In this document: positions 1-7,958 of the stretch, one piece after another
How the letters are laid out: each line of letters opens with the position of its first letter
Numbering within the stretch: position 1 is the stretch's first letter
Assembly (NCBI GenBank): GCA_035391225.1
Contig: DAOPKN010000024.1
Span: 1 to 35,286 of the forward strand
Reading direction: 5' to 3'
DNA: 35,286 nt
Source of the DNA: DAOPKN01 sp035391225
GTDB lineage: Bacteria > Thermotogota > Thermotogae > MWEM01
The notes under the pieces: generated by a model
The model's database searches: none
Seen by the model: only the letters and a program-made list of their open reading frames with translations
Told to the model about the DNA's origin: nothing
Translations under genes and position numbers: made by a program

Positions 1-1455
1 TTGCCGCATCAGCAACAGTGCTCCCAAAAAGAGCGCACCGCCAGCGATCACCTTGGCTCCCACGTTGAGCGCGGAATAGTGTAGCCAGGAATTGAGGAAA
101 AGAAGCACGCCTCCCATGAGCGCGGTGGCGACGAAGCTCTTCAAGATTTCGATGCCTTGGGCTCTTGGCACGCGCAGGTACTTGCCTTTCCACAGGACGA
201 AACCCAGGATGCTCATACCCACAAAACCCGCGATGGAGGTTGCAAGCGCAACACCAAACTCCGCCCAGACTCGTGAAAGCACGATGTCCAACACCACGTT
301 GACTCCCACCGCCACCCCGCTCGCAACCAGAGGCACTTTCTTCATCTGCAACGAGTAGGCCGCCCGGGTGAAGAGGCTCAAGAAACTGTAGAAGGGAAGC
401 CCGATCACGTACCCCAGCAGGATGCGGGATGTCACCAGTGTATCGAGAAGCGTGAAGGCTCCCCGTTGGAAGAGCAGGCGTACCAGGTCTTCGCGCAGCA
501 GTAAGAGTCCCAGGGAGGCAGGGAGAATCATCAAAAACATCTTTTCCACGCTTTCTGCAAGGGCTTTCGAGGCTCCTCCCACCTTTTCCTTCGAGATCAT
601 GGACAGTGCAACGGTGGACACGGAGATGGCGAAGACCCCCAACGGAAGCTGGAAAAGGCGGTTGGCGTATTGAAGAAGCGCGATGCTTCCCTGCCCCAAC
701 CCCGAGACCACGTTGGTATCCACGATGGTGTTGATTTGCCCCAACGAGAGAGCGGCGAAGCTGGTGAAGAACACGGGGAAGAATTCCTGGATGTCCCGGG
801 GATCAAGTCCGATGCTGAGGCGGAAGTGGGTCTTCCTGCGCGAAAGCAAGAACACCCACCCCCATTGCACGACGCCGCCCAGGAGGAAGAAAATGGTTGG
901 TCCGAGGATGGGCGGATTGAAGAGCGGGGCAAGGAAGATCCCGATGATGGTGAAGATGTTATGGATGGCGGGAGACAGCGCGGGACCGAAGTAATGGTCG
1001 TGGCTGTTGAGCATACCGGTGTAGATGGAAGCCAGGCTGATGAACAGGATGAAGGGAAAAACCAACCGACCCAGGAAGGCCGTGAGATCGGCGGTGGCGG
1101 GGGAAAGTCCAGGGGCGAACAGCTGGATGATCCAGGGAATTCCGTACATGGCCAGGATCACGATGAGCAGGATAATGGGAATGAACAGCGTGAGTACCGT
1201 GTTGGCGAAACGCCGCGCAGCGGCAGGGTTTTCCTGGAAGCGGCGGTTGTACAGGGGTACGAAGGTGGTGGAAAGTGCCCCTTCCGCGAACACGCGCCGC
1301 AGCATAAAGGGGAGCAGGATTGCCACCAGGTACGCGTCGTATTCCGGCGAGGAACCGAACTGGTGCGCGAACAACATGTCACGTACCAGGCCGAGAACGC
1401 GGCTGATCAGCGTGGCGAAAACCATCTGAAGCGAAAAACGCAGTGCCCTGGACAC
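1..1455 (-). CDS. murJ: Lipid II flippase MurJ (MviN family), 3' end outside window
   Basis: MurJ moves lipid II across the cytoplasmic membrane for peptidoglycan synthesis. The minus-strand frame is open from about 1455 to the window edge (485 codons), close to the usual 500-530, so only a short C-terminus is missing. Near the N-terminus it reads ATLISRVLGLVRDMLFA, then LRRVFAEGALSTTFVPLYN, the hallmark of the family, and later RLFQLPLGVFAISVSTVAL; the rest is strongly hydrophobic. It is the last visible gene of the minus-strand operon that starts with GDPD, 52 nt after ygeY. I chose the GTG at 1455 because the family-typical N-terminus follows directly; an ATG about 30 nt downstream is possible. 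An 8-G run lies just upstream of the GTG and no strong Shine-Dalgarno is seen. Confidence 0.93.
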   Translation of the reverse strand, partial: MSRALRFSLQMVFATLISRVLGLVRDMLFAHQFGSSPEYDAYLVAILLPFMLRRVFAEGALSTTFVPLYNRRFQENPAAARRFANTVLTLFIPIILLIVILAMYGIPWIIQLFAPGLSPATADLTAFLGRLVFPFILFISLASIYTGMLNSHDHYFGPALSPAIHNIFTIIGIFLAPLFNPPILGPTIFFLLGGVVQWGWVFLLSRRKTHFRLSIGLDPRDIQEFFPVFFTSFAALSLGQINTIVDTNVVSGLGQGSIALLQYANRLFQLPLGVFAISVSTVALSMISKEKVGGASKALAESVEKMFLMILPASLGLLLLREDLVRLLFQRGAFTLLDTLVTSRILLGYVIGLPFYSFLSLFTRAAYSLQMKKVPLVASGVAVGVNVVLDIVLSRVWAEFGVALATSIAGFVGMSILGFVLWKGKYLRVPRAQGIEILKSFVATALMGGVLLFLNSWLHYSALNVGAKVIAGGALFLGALLLMRQ

Positions 1456-1507
1456 AGGAACCCCCCCCGAAAAGAAACGAAAAGAAAAGAATGGGTGCTA
1501 CAAGCGG

Positions 1508-2719
1508 TTAGCCCGATTGTTCACAAAAAAGAGTGGGAAAAAGCGCGTAAAATGCTGCTGCCCGGTCAAGGTGATCCTCCGGGCACTGGTCTTGGGGACT
1601 GTGCGCGTAGATCTCGTTTGCGGGCCCGAACCCCACAGTGGGAATGTGGAACATTCCAGCGGTGGCGATGCCGTTGGTGCTGAAGGTCCACTTGTCGACA
1701 CGCGCCGCTTCCGCGAAAAGTGACTCGTACGTTTTGGCTGCTACCTGAACCACGGGATGATCCTCTTGGAGCACCCAGGTGGGGTAGTACTTCTCCGTGG
1801 GGTACACCAGGCCGGTGTAACTGGGCTGTGCGTACTGCAACACGATGATTTCCGCGTTTGTTCCGGTTTGTTCCAGGATGTGTTGCAGCTCGGCAATCGC
1901 GGTTTGCTTGGTTTCCCCCGCCGTAAGCCTTCGGTCGAGCTGGATCACGCACTCGTCCGGAACGGCGTTTTGCGAAGGGGACTGGAAGAAAACCTGCGTC
2001 ACCGCCACCGTGCCCTTTCCCAGGAAGGGGTCGTCTTTGAGTTTCTCGTTCAGCGTTTCAATGGCCTGGATCACCGGAACCATCTTGTAGATGGCGTTTT
2101 CGCCACGCTCCGGGGCACTTGCATGTGCCGAAAGCCCCTGCACCCTGATCTGGATCTCCATGCGCCCACGGTGCCCGCGGTACACCCCCAGGTTGGTGGG
2201 TTCGGTGATCACGACCACCTCGGGGTTCAGCACACCTTCTTTCAAGATGTACTGCCAGCAAAGCCCGTCGCAGTCTTCCTCCATCACCGATCCGACGACC
2301 CACAGGCTGTAGTCTCCCTCCAACCCGAGATCCTTGATGATCTTGCCCGCATACACCATCGAGACCATGCCGGCAGTCTGGTCGCTTGCACCCCGGCCGT
2401 ACACGACGCCATCGCGGTAGTCTCCCTCGAAAGGATCCACTTCCCAGAGCTGCGGGTTCCCCACGTCCACCGTGTCGATGTGTGCGTCCATGGCGATCAC
2501 GTGGCTGCCCCATCCGACGCGGCCCAAGATGTTGCCCAGGCCGTCCACCTTTATTTCGTCGAAGCCCACTTTCTGCATTTCCTGGTGAATACGATCCACC
2601 ACGGTCTTCTCGTGACCCGAGGTGCTGGGTATGGCGATCAGGTCGCGCAGGAACTGCACCATTTGTGGACGGTAGGAAAGGGCTTGCTGCCGAATCTCCT
2701 GGAAAGCTTTGCTTTGCAT
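1508..2719 (-). CDS. ygeY: M20 family metallohydrolase of the YgeY type
   Basis: A 403-aa zinc-dependent M20 peptidase/deacylase-like enzyme. It shows the M20 metal motifs AMDAHIDTVDVG, GRGASDQ and MEEDCDG, and the continuation CDGLCWQYILKEG / ITEPTNLGVYRGHRGRMEI / LDRRLTAGET, which I recognise from the YgeY 'selenium metabolism-linked hydrolase' subgroup. The substrate of that family is not settled. No other selenium-linked gene (ssnA, xdh, dpaL) is adjacent; here it sits between an M23 peptidase and murJ, 26 nt downstream of the former. The start is ambiguous: ATG at 2719 gives a 13-nt spacer to AGGAGG, while a TTG at 2725 has an ideal 7-nt spacer and adds two residues. Confidence 0.85.
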   Translation of the reverse strand: MQSKAFQEIRQQALSYRPQMVQFLRDLIAIPSTSGHEKTVVDRIHQEMQKVGFDEIKVDGLGNILGRVGWGSHVIAMDAHIDTVDVGNPQLWEVDPFEGDYRDGVVYGRGASDQTAGMVSMVYAGKIIKDLGLEGDYSLWVVGSVMEEDCDGLCWQYILKEGVLNPEVVVITEPTNLGVYRGHRGRMEIQIRVQGLSAHASAPERGENAIYKMVPVIQAIETLNEKLKDDPFLGKGTVAVTQVFFQSPSQNAVPDECVIQLDRRLTAGETKQTAIAELQHILEQTGTNAEIIVLQYAQPSYTGLVYPTEKYYPTWVLQEDHPVVQVAAKTYESLFAEAARVDKWTFSTNGIATAGMFHIPTVGFGPANEIYAHSPQDQCPEDHLDRAAAFYALFPTLFCEQSG

Positions 2720-2745
2720 TGTCAATGCGATTCCTCCTGTTCTCT

Positions 2746-3546
2746 TTACTGGATCATTTTTGCGGGCAAGAATGGAACGGGATCCATGGTGTCCCCGGTT
2801 TTGACGTCCCGCACCTCGAAGTGCACGTGGGGTCCGGTGCTCGAACCCGTGGAGCCCACCCGTCCGATGAGTTGGCCCCTTTCCACAACTTGCCCTTCCA
2901 CCACGTCGATTTGGGAAAGGTGTCCGAAGCGAAGGGTGTAACGCGCGGTGTCCATTTCGATCATCAGGCCGTATCCTCCGTTTGTGCCCGCGCGGGTAAT
3001 GGTTCCGGAATCTGGAGCGAAGATCGGGCTTCCCTGCGAAGCGGCGATATCGATGGCTCCGTGGAAATCCCGCTCCCCGGAGATGGGATGTGTTCTCCAA
3101 CCGTAGGGAGAGCTGATTTCGCCATACACGGGCCAGAGGAGCTTGAAGGGCTCGTCTGCGAAACGTTTTCCCACGAGACGCAAGTTGAAGAAAAGCTCCT
3201 GTCCCACCCGCAGCGTGTAGGGGGGCGACAGGGATAGGTCGCGCGCGATGTCCAAAGTCTGGCAAAAAAAGGTGGCGCAAATGGACGAAAGCGTGTCCCC
3301 CGGTTGCACGATGTAGAGTATCCCCGCGGGGAAGGGGATTCGCAGCACGTCGCCCTGTTGCACGACTTTGCCGCGGAACTCCGGGTTCCAATCCAGCAAA
3401 ATCGAAAGCGAAAGGCTGTACTTGGAAGCGACCCCGGAGAAGGAATCTCCGGACTGCACGAAATGCCGCAAGGTAACAAACCCCATGCTCAGGCAAACCA
3501 GGAGCACCCCGGCAACTACCAGAAGGAAACGTTTTTGGCGCGTCAT
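2746..3546 (-). CDS. LysM / M23 peptidoglycan endopeptidase
   Basis: A 266-aa cell-wall hydrolase or hydrolase-like regulator acting outside the membrane. An N-terminal signal anchor (residues 6-25) is followed by two LysM-like repeats (about 27-70 and 77-120; the second contains YIVQPGDTLSSI) that bind glycan, then an M23 LytM domain (about 135-262). The zinc ligands are present: HGAIDIAA supplies H and D, and GPHVHFEVR supplies the HxH. SPYGWRTHPISGERDFHG is typical of active M23 enzymes, so it should be catalytically competent. The ATG overlaps the stop of the upstream membrane-protein gene by 4 nt (ATGA), with GAGGG upstream. Probable role: peptidoglycan remodelling during growth or division, coupled here to MurJ. 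Confidence 0.9.
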   Translation of the reverse strand: MTRQKRFLLVVAGVLLVCLSMGFVTLRHFVQSGDSFSGVASKYSLSLSILLDWNPEFRGKVVQQGDVLRIPFPAGILYIVQPGDTLSSICATFFCQTLDIARDLSLSPPYTLRVGQELFFNLRLVGKRFADEPFKLLWPVYGEISSPYGWRTHPISGERDFHGAIDIAASQGSPIFAPDSGTITRAGTNGGYGLMIEMDTARYTLRFGHLSQIDVVEGQVVERGQLIGRVGSTGSSTGPHVHFEVRDVKTGDTMDPVPFLPAKMIQ

Positions 3547-3890
3547 AGGGGTACCCTCGGGGCAAGTGTGCCGAAAAGAAGCGACGCACCGAAGCAAAGC
3601 CCAGAGAAAAACAACAGCGCATACCCGATCAGGTCTTTCTCCTTGCGCTTTTCCTTGTCTTCGGTTTTTATGTTCCGGGTGAGGTAAATCCAACAAAGGT
3701 TCACCGCCACGATTCCGGTCACAAAAAGGAAATTGGAAAAGCGCCCCATGTTGAACCAGGATACCAGCAGGTACACCAACAAGAAAACCCCAAACACTTT
3801 CATGGGGTTCCAAAAAACGATGCGGGATTTCTTGTTCTTGGGGGGTGGCTGGGACCCGGCGATGGCAAATTTCTTGGACAAAAGGCTCAT
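3543..3890 (-). CDS. Small three-helix membrane protein, unknown function
   Basis: 115 aa with a lysine-rich soluble N-terminus (about 1-28), hydrophobic segments at about 31-46, 54-70 and 88-104, and a charged linker (KTEDKEKRKEKD) before the third helix. I do not recognise a family. It is joined by 4-nt ATGA overlaps to the genes on both sides (the cyclic-nucleotide-binding-like/TPR gene upstream and the LysM/M23 gene downstream), so translation is likely coupled. The envelope context suggests a membrane accessory protein, but that is inference only. Confidence 0.75.
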   Translation of the reverse strand: MSLLSKKFAIAGSQPPPKNKKSRIVFWNPMKVFGVFLLVYLLVSWFNMGRFSNFLFVTGIVAVNLCWIYLTRNIKTEDKEKRKEKDLIGYALLFFSGLCFGASLLFGTLAPRVPL

Positions 3891-4780
3891 CCTTTCGATT
3901 CGAAAAGGTTATGGAAAATCTCGCAATGGGGACTGTGTGGAAAAATGTACAAGAAACGTAGAGCATCCTCGTACCAGGCTGGTTCCCCGTTACGTCGTTC
4001 GAGCAAAACGAGTTGGAAAAGCGCTTCTTCTGACAGGCGCGATGTGGGGAACCGGTACAGGAGCTTTCGCAGGTAATGGTTCAGCTGGTACTCGTCTCCC
4101 AGTTTATCATATTCCTCCACGATTTTCTGGTACACCTCGTCCAGCCGGGGAGAATCCGGATGGGATTCCTCGAAGTTGCGCAGGATCAGGATATTCTGTT
4201 GGGGATCGCTCGAACCCAGGCGTTTCTCCAGCATTTCGAAAGCGTTCTCCCCGGTTTCCCAATCCAGCGAGGTTTCGGAGGTTTCGCCGAAGGTGAATTT
4301 CTGGATCACTTCCAGCATGGAATCGATGAATTCGGATTCCAGGTAGGCGTTTAGGAAGCGGCCGTAACAGTCCACGGCATGGGTTTTGTCCCCCTGGCGC
4401 GCGTAGCTGCTGAAGGCAAGGTACATTCCCTTTTCGGAGGCGGTGGGAAGCCCTCCGCTCTTGGCAGAACAAAGCTTGGCGAGCAACTGCGCGAGGTTTT
4501 CGGCGAGCAGGAAAGGTGAGAGTGGCGAAACCACTTCTTCGAGTTCCTCCGGGGAAAACTGGAGAAGCTCGGTGTCTTCCTCTGCCACGACCAGCACCGG
4601 TTTGAGCCGGTCGGTCCAGTGTTGGGCAATTCCCAGCACGGCACCCTTTTCAAATTGCAGGGGAGGGAGCGAAGAACTTTGGAAGGTAAGCGAAACCCTT
4701 CCCTCGGTGATTTTGAAAGGATGCATGATATCGTCGTACGAACAAATCATCTGTCCCTTTTTGAATTCTTTTTCGTTCAA
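3887..4780 (-). CDS. Cyclic-nucleotide-binding-like N-domain with TPR-like C-domain
   Basis: About 297 aa from a TTG at 4780, chosen because AGGAG lies 5 nt upstream and the previous gene stops at 4789; a longer frame exists but would run deep into GDPD. Residues 1-110 resemble a CRP-type beta-roll (KKGQMICSYDD, then ITEGRVSLTF, FEKGAVLGIAQHW, VVAEEDTELLQFSPEEL), where the effector domain of CRP/FNR proteins would be. No helix-turn-helix follows. Residues about 145-297 are helical and TPR-like (YARQGDKTHAVDCYGRFL; LDEVYQKIVEEYDKLGDEY). It is therefore more likely a sensor or scaffold protein than a transcription factor. It sits between GDPD and the small membrane protein. Whether the pocket binds a cyclic nucleotide cannot be judged from sequence; the phosphate-binding cassette is not obvious. 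Confidence 0.75.
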   Translation of the reverse strand: MNEKEFKKGQMICSYDDIMHPFKITEGRVSLTFQSSSLPPLQFEKGAVLGIAQHWTDRLKPVLVVAEEDTELLQFSPEELEEVVSPLSPFLLAENLAQLLAKLCSAKSGGLPTASEKGMYLAFSSYARQGDKTHAVDCYGRFLNAYLESEFIDSMLEVIQKFTFGETSETSLDWETGENAFEMLEKRLGSSDPQQNILILRNFEESHPDSPRLDEVYQKIVEEYDKLGDEYQLNHYLRKLLYRFPTSRLSEEALFQLVLLERRNGEPAWYEDALRFLYIFPHSPHCEIFHNLFESKG

Positions 4781-4788
4781 AACAACTC

Positions 4789-5535
4789 CTAAAACAGCGG
4801 CCCCAATTCGGCCCGCATTTTTTCCACCTCGTTGGTGATGATCCCGAAGGCAAGATCTTCTGCATACATTTTCCGGGCAAACTCGGGTTCGTCCGGGGTC
4901 CACCAAAAGACCTTGAGGTGCTCCAATTCCGGTTGGGCTAACCATTCCTTGAGCTGCGAAACGCCCATGATGTCCAGGATTTTCACGGGAAGGTGCAAGG
5001 AATAGGGGTGGATGTGTTGCACTTGCTCTTTCAGGAAAGCTGCGGGGTCGGGCACCTGGGTTTCCAGCTTGCCAACCAGTAGCCCCACGGGGATGTTGGG
5101 AAAGGCTTCACGAAGTGGGAGCAGCGCATGGTGCAAGAAAGAAGAGAACAAAATGCGTTGCGGAGCTTCCACCGAGCGGAGCAAGGAAATCAACGGGGGT
5201 ACAACGGCTTCCTCCTTGATTTCCACGTTGATCCAGCATCCTGGGGGCAATACCGCAAACACCTCCTGCAGCAAAGGAGGATGCTGGCCCATGGGTAAGC
5301 GGTATTCGCGTACCTGGCCATAGGGCAAATCGCGCACGGGCGGGGTTGCGGTTCCTGACTCGGAGACGCGCTCCAGCGTCTCGTCGTGGATGACAAGAAC
5401 TTGGCCATCCAACGTGCAACGCACATCCAGTTCCACGCCGTCGGCTCCCGCTTCCATCGCCTTTTCAAACGCAAGAAGTGTGTTTTCCGGGAAACGGGCA
5501 GAAAAACCCCGATGCCCTAAGATCCATGGTCGCAT
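4789..5535 (-). CDS. Glycerophosphodiester phosphodiesterase
   Basis: A 248-aa GDPD family enzyme that hydrolyses glycerophosphodiesters to glycerol-3-phosphate and an alcohol. It has HRGFSARFPENTLLAFEKA at the N-terminus (catalytic HRG and PENT), GADGVELDVR (metal-binding E and D) and VIHDETLERV (second catalytic His), then NVEIKEE and a C-terminal FWWTPDEPEF as in typical full-length single-domain GDPDs. No signal peptide, so probably cytoplasmic. ATG at 5535 with AAGGAGC about 8 nt upstream. It is the first gene of the minus-strand operon running to murJ, with a TATAAT about 38 nt upstream of the start; the next gene follows after 8 nt. Confidence 0.93.
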   Translation of the reverse strand: MRPWILGHRGFSARFPENTLLAFEKAMEAGADGVELDVRCTLDGQVLVIHDETLERVSESGTATPPVRDLPYGQVREYRLPMGQHPPLLQEVFAVLPPGCWINVEIKEEAVVPPLISLLRSVEAPQRILFSSFLHHALLPLREAFPNIPVGLLVGKLETQVPDPAAFLKEQVQHIHPYSLHLPVKILDIMGVSQLKEWLAQPELEHLKVFWWTPDEPEFARKMYAEDLAFGIITNEVEKMRAELGPLF

Positions 5536-5572
5536 GGTTCCAGCTCCTTATTCGAATGGGTCAGTTTTCCCT

Positions 5573-5578
5573 ATTATA
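5573..5578 (-). promoter_or_regulatory. -10 element for the GDPD-murJ operon
   Basis: A perfect TATAAT on the minus strand, 38 nt before the GDPD start, in the 76-nt gap after rsgA. No good -35 is visible at 16-18 nt. Inference from motif and position only. Confidence 0.5.
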
Positions 5579-5611
5579 CACCAAAGCTCTTGGCGGAGAA
5601 AGGGGAAAAAA

Positions 5612-6688
5612 TCAGTCTTCGGGAACCCGTACCTTTTTTTGGCGCACCGTCTTCTTTGCTTTGGGCGGCAACCGGCTTTCCTTCTTGCGCTTTTGCCGTT
5701 GCTGCAAAGCAAGCAGTTCCGCCTTCAATCCCAGGTAGTTTTCGAAACGTTTTTGGTCCAGCTCTCCCCTTTCGATGGCTTGTTGCACCGCGCAACCTGG
5801 TTCTCCGGTATGGGTGCAGTTTCGGAATCGGCACCGTTCCGCGAGGCTTTCGATGTCTCCGAACGCCACCCCCACGTCGGACACTTCTCCCCACAGCTGC
5901 AGTTCCCGCATACCCGGTGTATCGATGATCACCGCACCGTTGGGAAGCGTAAGGGTTTCTCTCCACGTGGTGGTGTGCCTTCCACGATGGTCTCGTTGGC
6001 GCACCTCTCCGGTTAACAAGAGGGGCTTCTCGTAGAGGGCGTTCACGAGCGTGGACTTACCCACACCGGAGGAGCCCATCAAAACGATGGATTGCCCGGG
6101 TTGACAATAGGGCGCCAGTTGTTCCAACCCCATCCCAGACACCGAACTCGCCACCACAACGGGAATGGTGGGGTCAAGCGCCCGCACGTCCATTGCTTTC
6201 TCGGGGGCATCCGCGCATAGGTCGGCCTTGCTCAAGATAATGACCACTTGGGCTCCGGAGCCTTTGAGTTGCAACAAGTAGCGTTCCAGGCGGCGCAGGT
6301 TGAAATCTTGGTCGAGTGCGGTCAAAACCCACACCACGTCGACGTTGGTCACCAGGAGTTGTTCCTGCGGCTGCTTGAAGCCAGCGGCACTTCGCGAGAG
6401 GATGGTCTTTCGCGGGAAGATGCTGTGGATGACACCCCGTTGCTCCCCGGGTATGGGAGTTACCAGCACCCAATCGCCGACCGCGGGGAGGTCACGGGGT
6501 TCTTTCACGTGGTAGATCAAGTGGCCGCTGCAGGTAACCTGCAGCCTTCCCAAATCGCTGGCGACATCGTAGCGCCCCTTTTCGGCGCGCAAAACCCGAC
6601 CAACGATCTCTTCCGCACTCGGCGGGAGTTCCAAGCGTTGCCATTGTTGTTTCCAATAGTCGTTCCATCCAAAATCGGATACGTTCAA
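5612..6688 (-). CDS. rsgA: Ribosome small subunit-dependent GTPase RsgA
   Basis: A 358-aa circularly permuted GTPase that acts in late 30S maturation. The N-terminal OB-fold region (about 25-100) contains PAVGDWVLV. The GTPase motifs come in permuted order: LSKADL (G4), VASSVSGMGL (G5), GSSGVGKSTLVNAL (P-loop), RGRHTTTWRE (G2) and IDTPGMRELQLW (G3). A C-terminal zinc knuckle CRFRNCTHTGEPGC follows, then a lysine-rich tail. Length matches the family. The start is a TTG at 6688 with GGAGGA 7 nt upstream. It lies 246 nt after the ZIP transporter gene and probably uses the promoter at 6905-6934, which also precedes a possible 24-aa ORF. Confidence 0.96.
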   Translation of the reverse strand: MNVSDFGWNDYWKQQWQRLELPPSAEEIVGRVLRAEKGRYDVASDLGRLQVTCSGHLIYHVKEPRDLPAVGDWVLVTPIPGEQRGVIHSIFPRKTILSRSAAGFKQPQEQLLVTNVDVVWVLTALDQDFNLRRLERYLLQLKGSGAQVVIILSKADLCADAPEKAMDVRALDPTIPVVVASSVSGMGLEQLAPYCQPGQSIVLMGSSGVGKSTLVNALYEKPLLLTGEVRQRDHRGRHTTTWRETLTLPNGAVIIDTPGMRELQLWGEVSDVGVAFGDIESLAERCRFRNCTHTGEPGCAVQQAIERGELDQKRFENYLGLKAELLALQQRQKRKKESRLPPKAKKTVRQKKVRVPED

Positions 6689-6797
6689 GCGAGTTCCTCC
6701 TCAATTTTCCCGTTGCTACCAAAAGTTGGTTGCCGTTCACCGGAAAAGAGACGCTGAGGAAGGAAAGAGAAAGGTCAAACGAAAGAAGGAAAGACCG

Positions 6798-6872
6798 TTA
6801 CCCTCGGGCGAAAGCGATTCCGGAAACGCAACCCAAACGCTGCTCGTTTTTCGTCATCATCCATTCTTCCAT
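6798..6872 (-). CDS. Possible 24-aa small ORF upstream of rsgA
   Basis: A 24-codon ORF beginning MEEWMMTKNEQRLGC and ending IAFARG. It starts with ATG 8 nt after a perfect AGGAGG and sits 33 nt downstream of a good promoter (6905-6934). It lies 109 nt before rsgA. I recognise no family. It could be a leader peptide, a free small protein, or a chance ORF; the strength of the start signals is the only support. Confidence 0.4.
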   Translation of the reverse strand: MEEWMMTKNEQRLGCVSGIAFARG

Positions 6873-6904
6873 AGGAATCGCCTCCTTTTTTTGGTCTTGG
6901 CCGA

Positions 6905-6934
6905 ATTGTACCACAAGTGCCCCCTCAATTGCAA
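6905..6934 (-). promoter_or_regulatory. Promoter for the small ORF and rsgA
   Basis: TTGCAA (6934-6929) and TACAAT (6910-6905) on the minus strand with an 18-nt spacer, directly after the stop codon of the ZIP gene. It would start a transcript about 25 nt before the AGGAGG of the 24-aa ORF. Confidence 0.55.
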
Positions 6935-7744
6935 TCACGCGAAAAGAAGCAGGCTGAGGGCCATGGTGCCCATGCCTGCGATGAGCCCTCCGATGGCAAG
7001 GTGGTGCTTGCCGTATTCTTCCGCGGTGGGAAGAAGCTCGTCCAAGGAAATGTACACCATTATGCCTGCCACGGCCGCGAAAACGATGCCGAACGCCGTA
7101 TCGTTGAACACGGCCCGCAGAATGAAGAAACCCAGCAATGCTCCGAGGGGTTCGGCGATTCCCGAAAACAAGGAAAGCCAGAAGGCCTTTTTCTTGCTCT
7201 TCGTGGCGAAGTACACCGGCACCGATACGGCGATGCCTTCGGGGATGTTGTGGATGGCAATCGCGACGGCGATGCTCACGCCCAGCGTGGGATCAGCGAC
7301 TCCCGCCATAAAAGTGGCCAGCCCCTCGGGGAAGTTGTGGATGGCGATCGCCAGCGCGGAAAAAAGGCCCATGCGCAGCAGTTTCTTCTGGCTTGCTTCC
7401 TGCGCGTAGCTCTTGGCGTCGAGGTTCTTGATTTCGTGGGGGTTTTCGAAGTTCGGAACCAGCTTGTCGATCGCGGCGATTGTCGCGATTCCCGCAAAGA
7501 ATGCGATCACAGCGATCCAGTAGCTCCCCTTTTCCCCCCAACCCCCCACCAGGGAATCGCGTGCCTTGCCAAAAATTTCCACGAAAGAGACGTAGATCAT
7601 CACCCCGGCGGAAAACCCCAGGGTTCCGGACAGGAAGTTGGGATTGAATTTCTTGGAGAAAAAGGCCATTAGGCTTCCGATTCCGGTGGACAACCCCGCG
7701 AAAATGGTGAGTCCAAGCGCGAAAAGAAAGGTTTGCGTCGTCAT
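6935..7744 (-). CDS. zupT: ZIP family metal transporter (ZupT type)
   Basis: A 269-aa inner-membrane divalent metal (zinc/iron/manganese) importer with eight predicted helices. The two signature metal-site helices are present: AIAIHNFPEGLATF in helix 4 and AIAIHNIPEGIAVSVP in helix 5, separated by a short hydrophobic link. GFSAGVMIYVSFVEIF in helix 2 is also typical of ZupT. The loop between helices 3 and 4 (FENPHEIKNLDAKSYAQEA) carries possible metal ligands. ATG at 7744 with GGAGGG upstream and a strong extended -10 promoter at 7783-7811. It is monocistronic or weakly co-transcribed with rsgA. It diverges from the IclR operon. Confidence 0.92.
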   Translation of the reverse strand: MTTQTFLFALGLTIFAGLSTGIGSLMAFFSKKFNPNFLSGTLGFSAGVMIYVSFVEIFGKARDSLVGGWGEKGSYWIAVIAFFAGIATIAAIDKLVPNFENPHEIKNLDAKSYAQEASQKKLLRMGLFSALAIAIHNFPEGLATFMAGVADPTLGVSIAVAIAIHNIPEGIAVSVPVYFATKSKKKAFWLSLFSGIAEPLGALLGFFILRAVFNDTAFGIVFAAVAGIMVYISLDELLPTAEEYGKHHLAIGGLIAGMGTMALSLLLFA

Positions 7745-7782
7745 GGGTCCCTCCTCTTGGGTTTGGCAGATGTGTGGTAGCG

Positions 7783-7811
7783 ATTATATCACGCAGGCAG
7801 GATTTGCCCAA
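7783..7811 (-). promoter_or_regulatory. Promoter of the ZIP transporter gene
   Basis: TTGGGC (7811-7806), 17-nt spacer, TATAAT (7788-7783), preceded by TGA to give an extended -10. It is located 39 nt before the zupT ATG. No metal-regulator box was recognised. Confidence 0.65.
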
Positions 7812-7889
7812 AAACTGCAGCTCCACGAGGAAAACGGCTGTATTCACGATTCCCGAGCAAATTTGGCCCGTGTAATTGGCATACGAGGT

Positions 7890-7919
7890 TTGACCGAACG
7901 GAAGAGGGAGGCATACAAT
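7890..7919 (+). promoter_or_regulatory. Promoter of the IclR-pyrD operon
   Basis: TTGACC (7890-7895), 18-nt spacer, TACAAT (7914-7919), 40 nt before the IclR start. No other convincing promoter is visible before 16982, so this is the likely origin of the whole 9-kb operon and probably the target of IclR autoregulation. Confidence 0.6.
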
Positions 7920-7958
7920 TATTTCATAGGATGGAAAAAGAATTCCGCGAGGTGGAAA

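Noticed and set aside
670..1683. A 337-codon plus-strand ORF over the murJ region
   Set aside because: It is a low-complexity Gly/Glu/Arg-rich shadow of murJ; the minus strand has clear MurJ motifs.
1757..2941. A 394-codon plus-strand ORF
   Set aside because: It is antisense to ygeY and the M23 gene, with His/Val-rich composition typical of a reverse frame and no domain.
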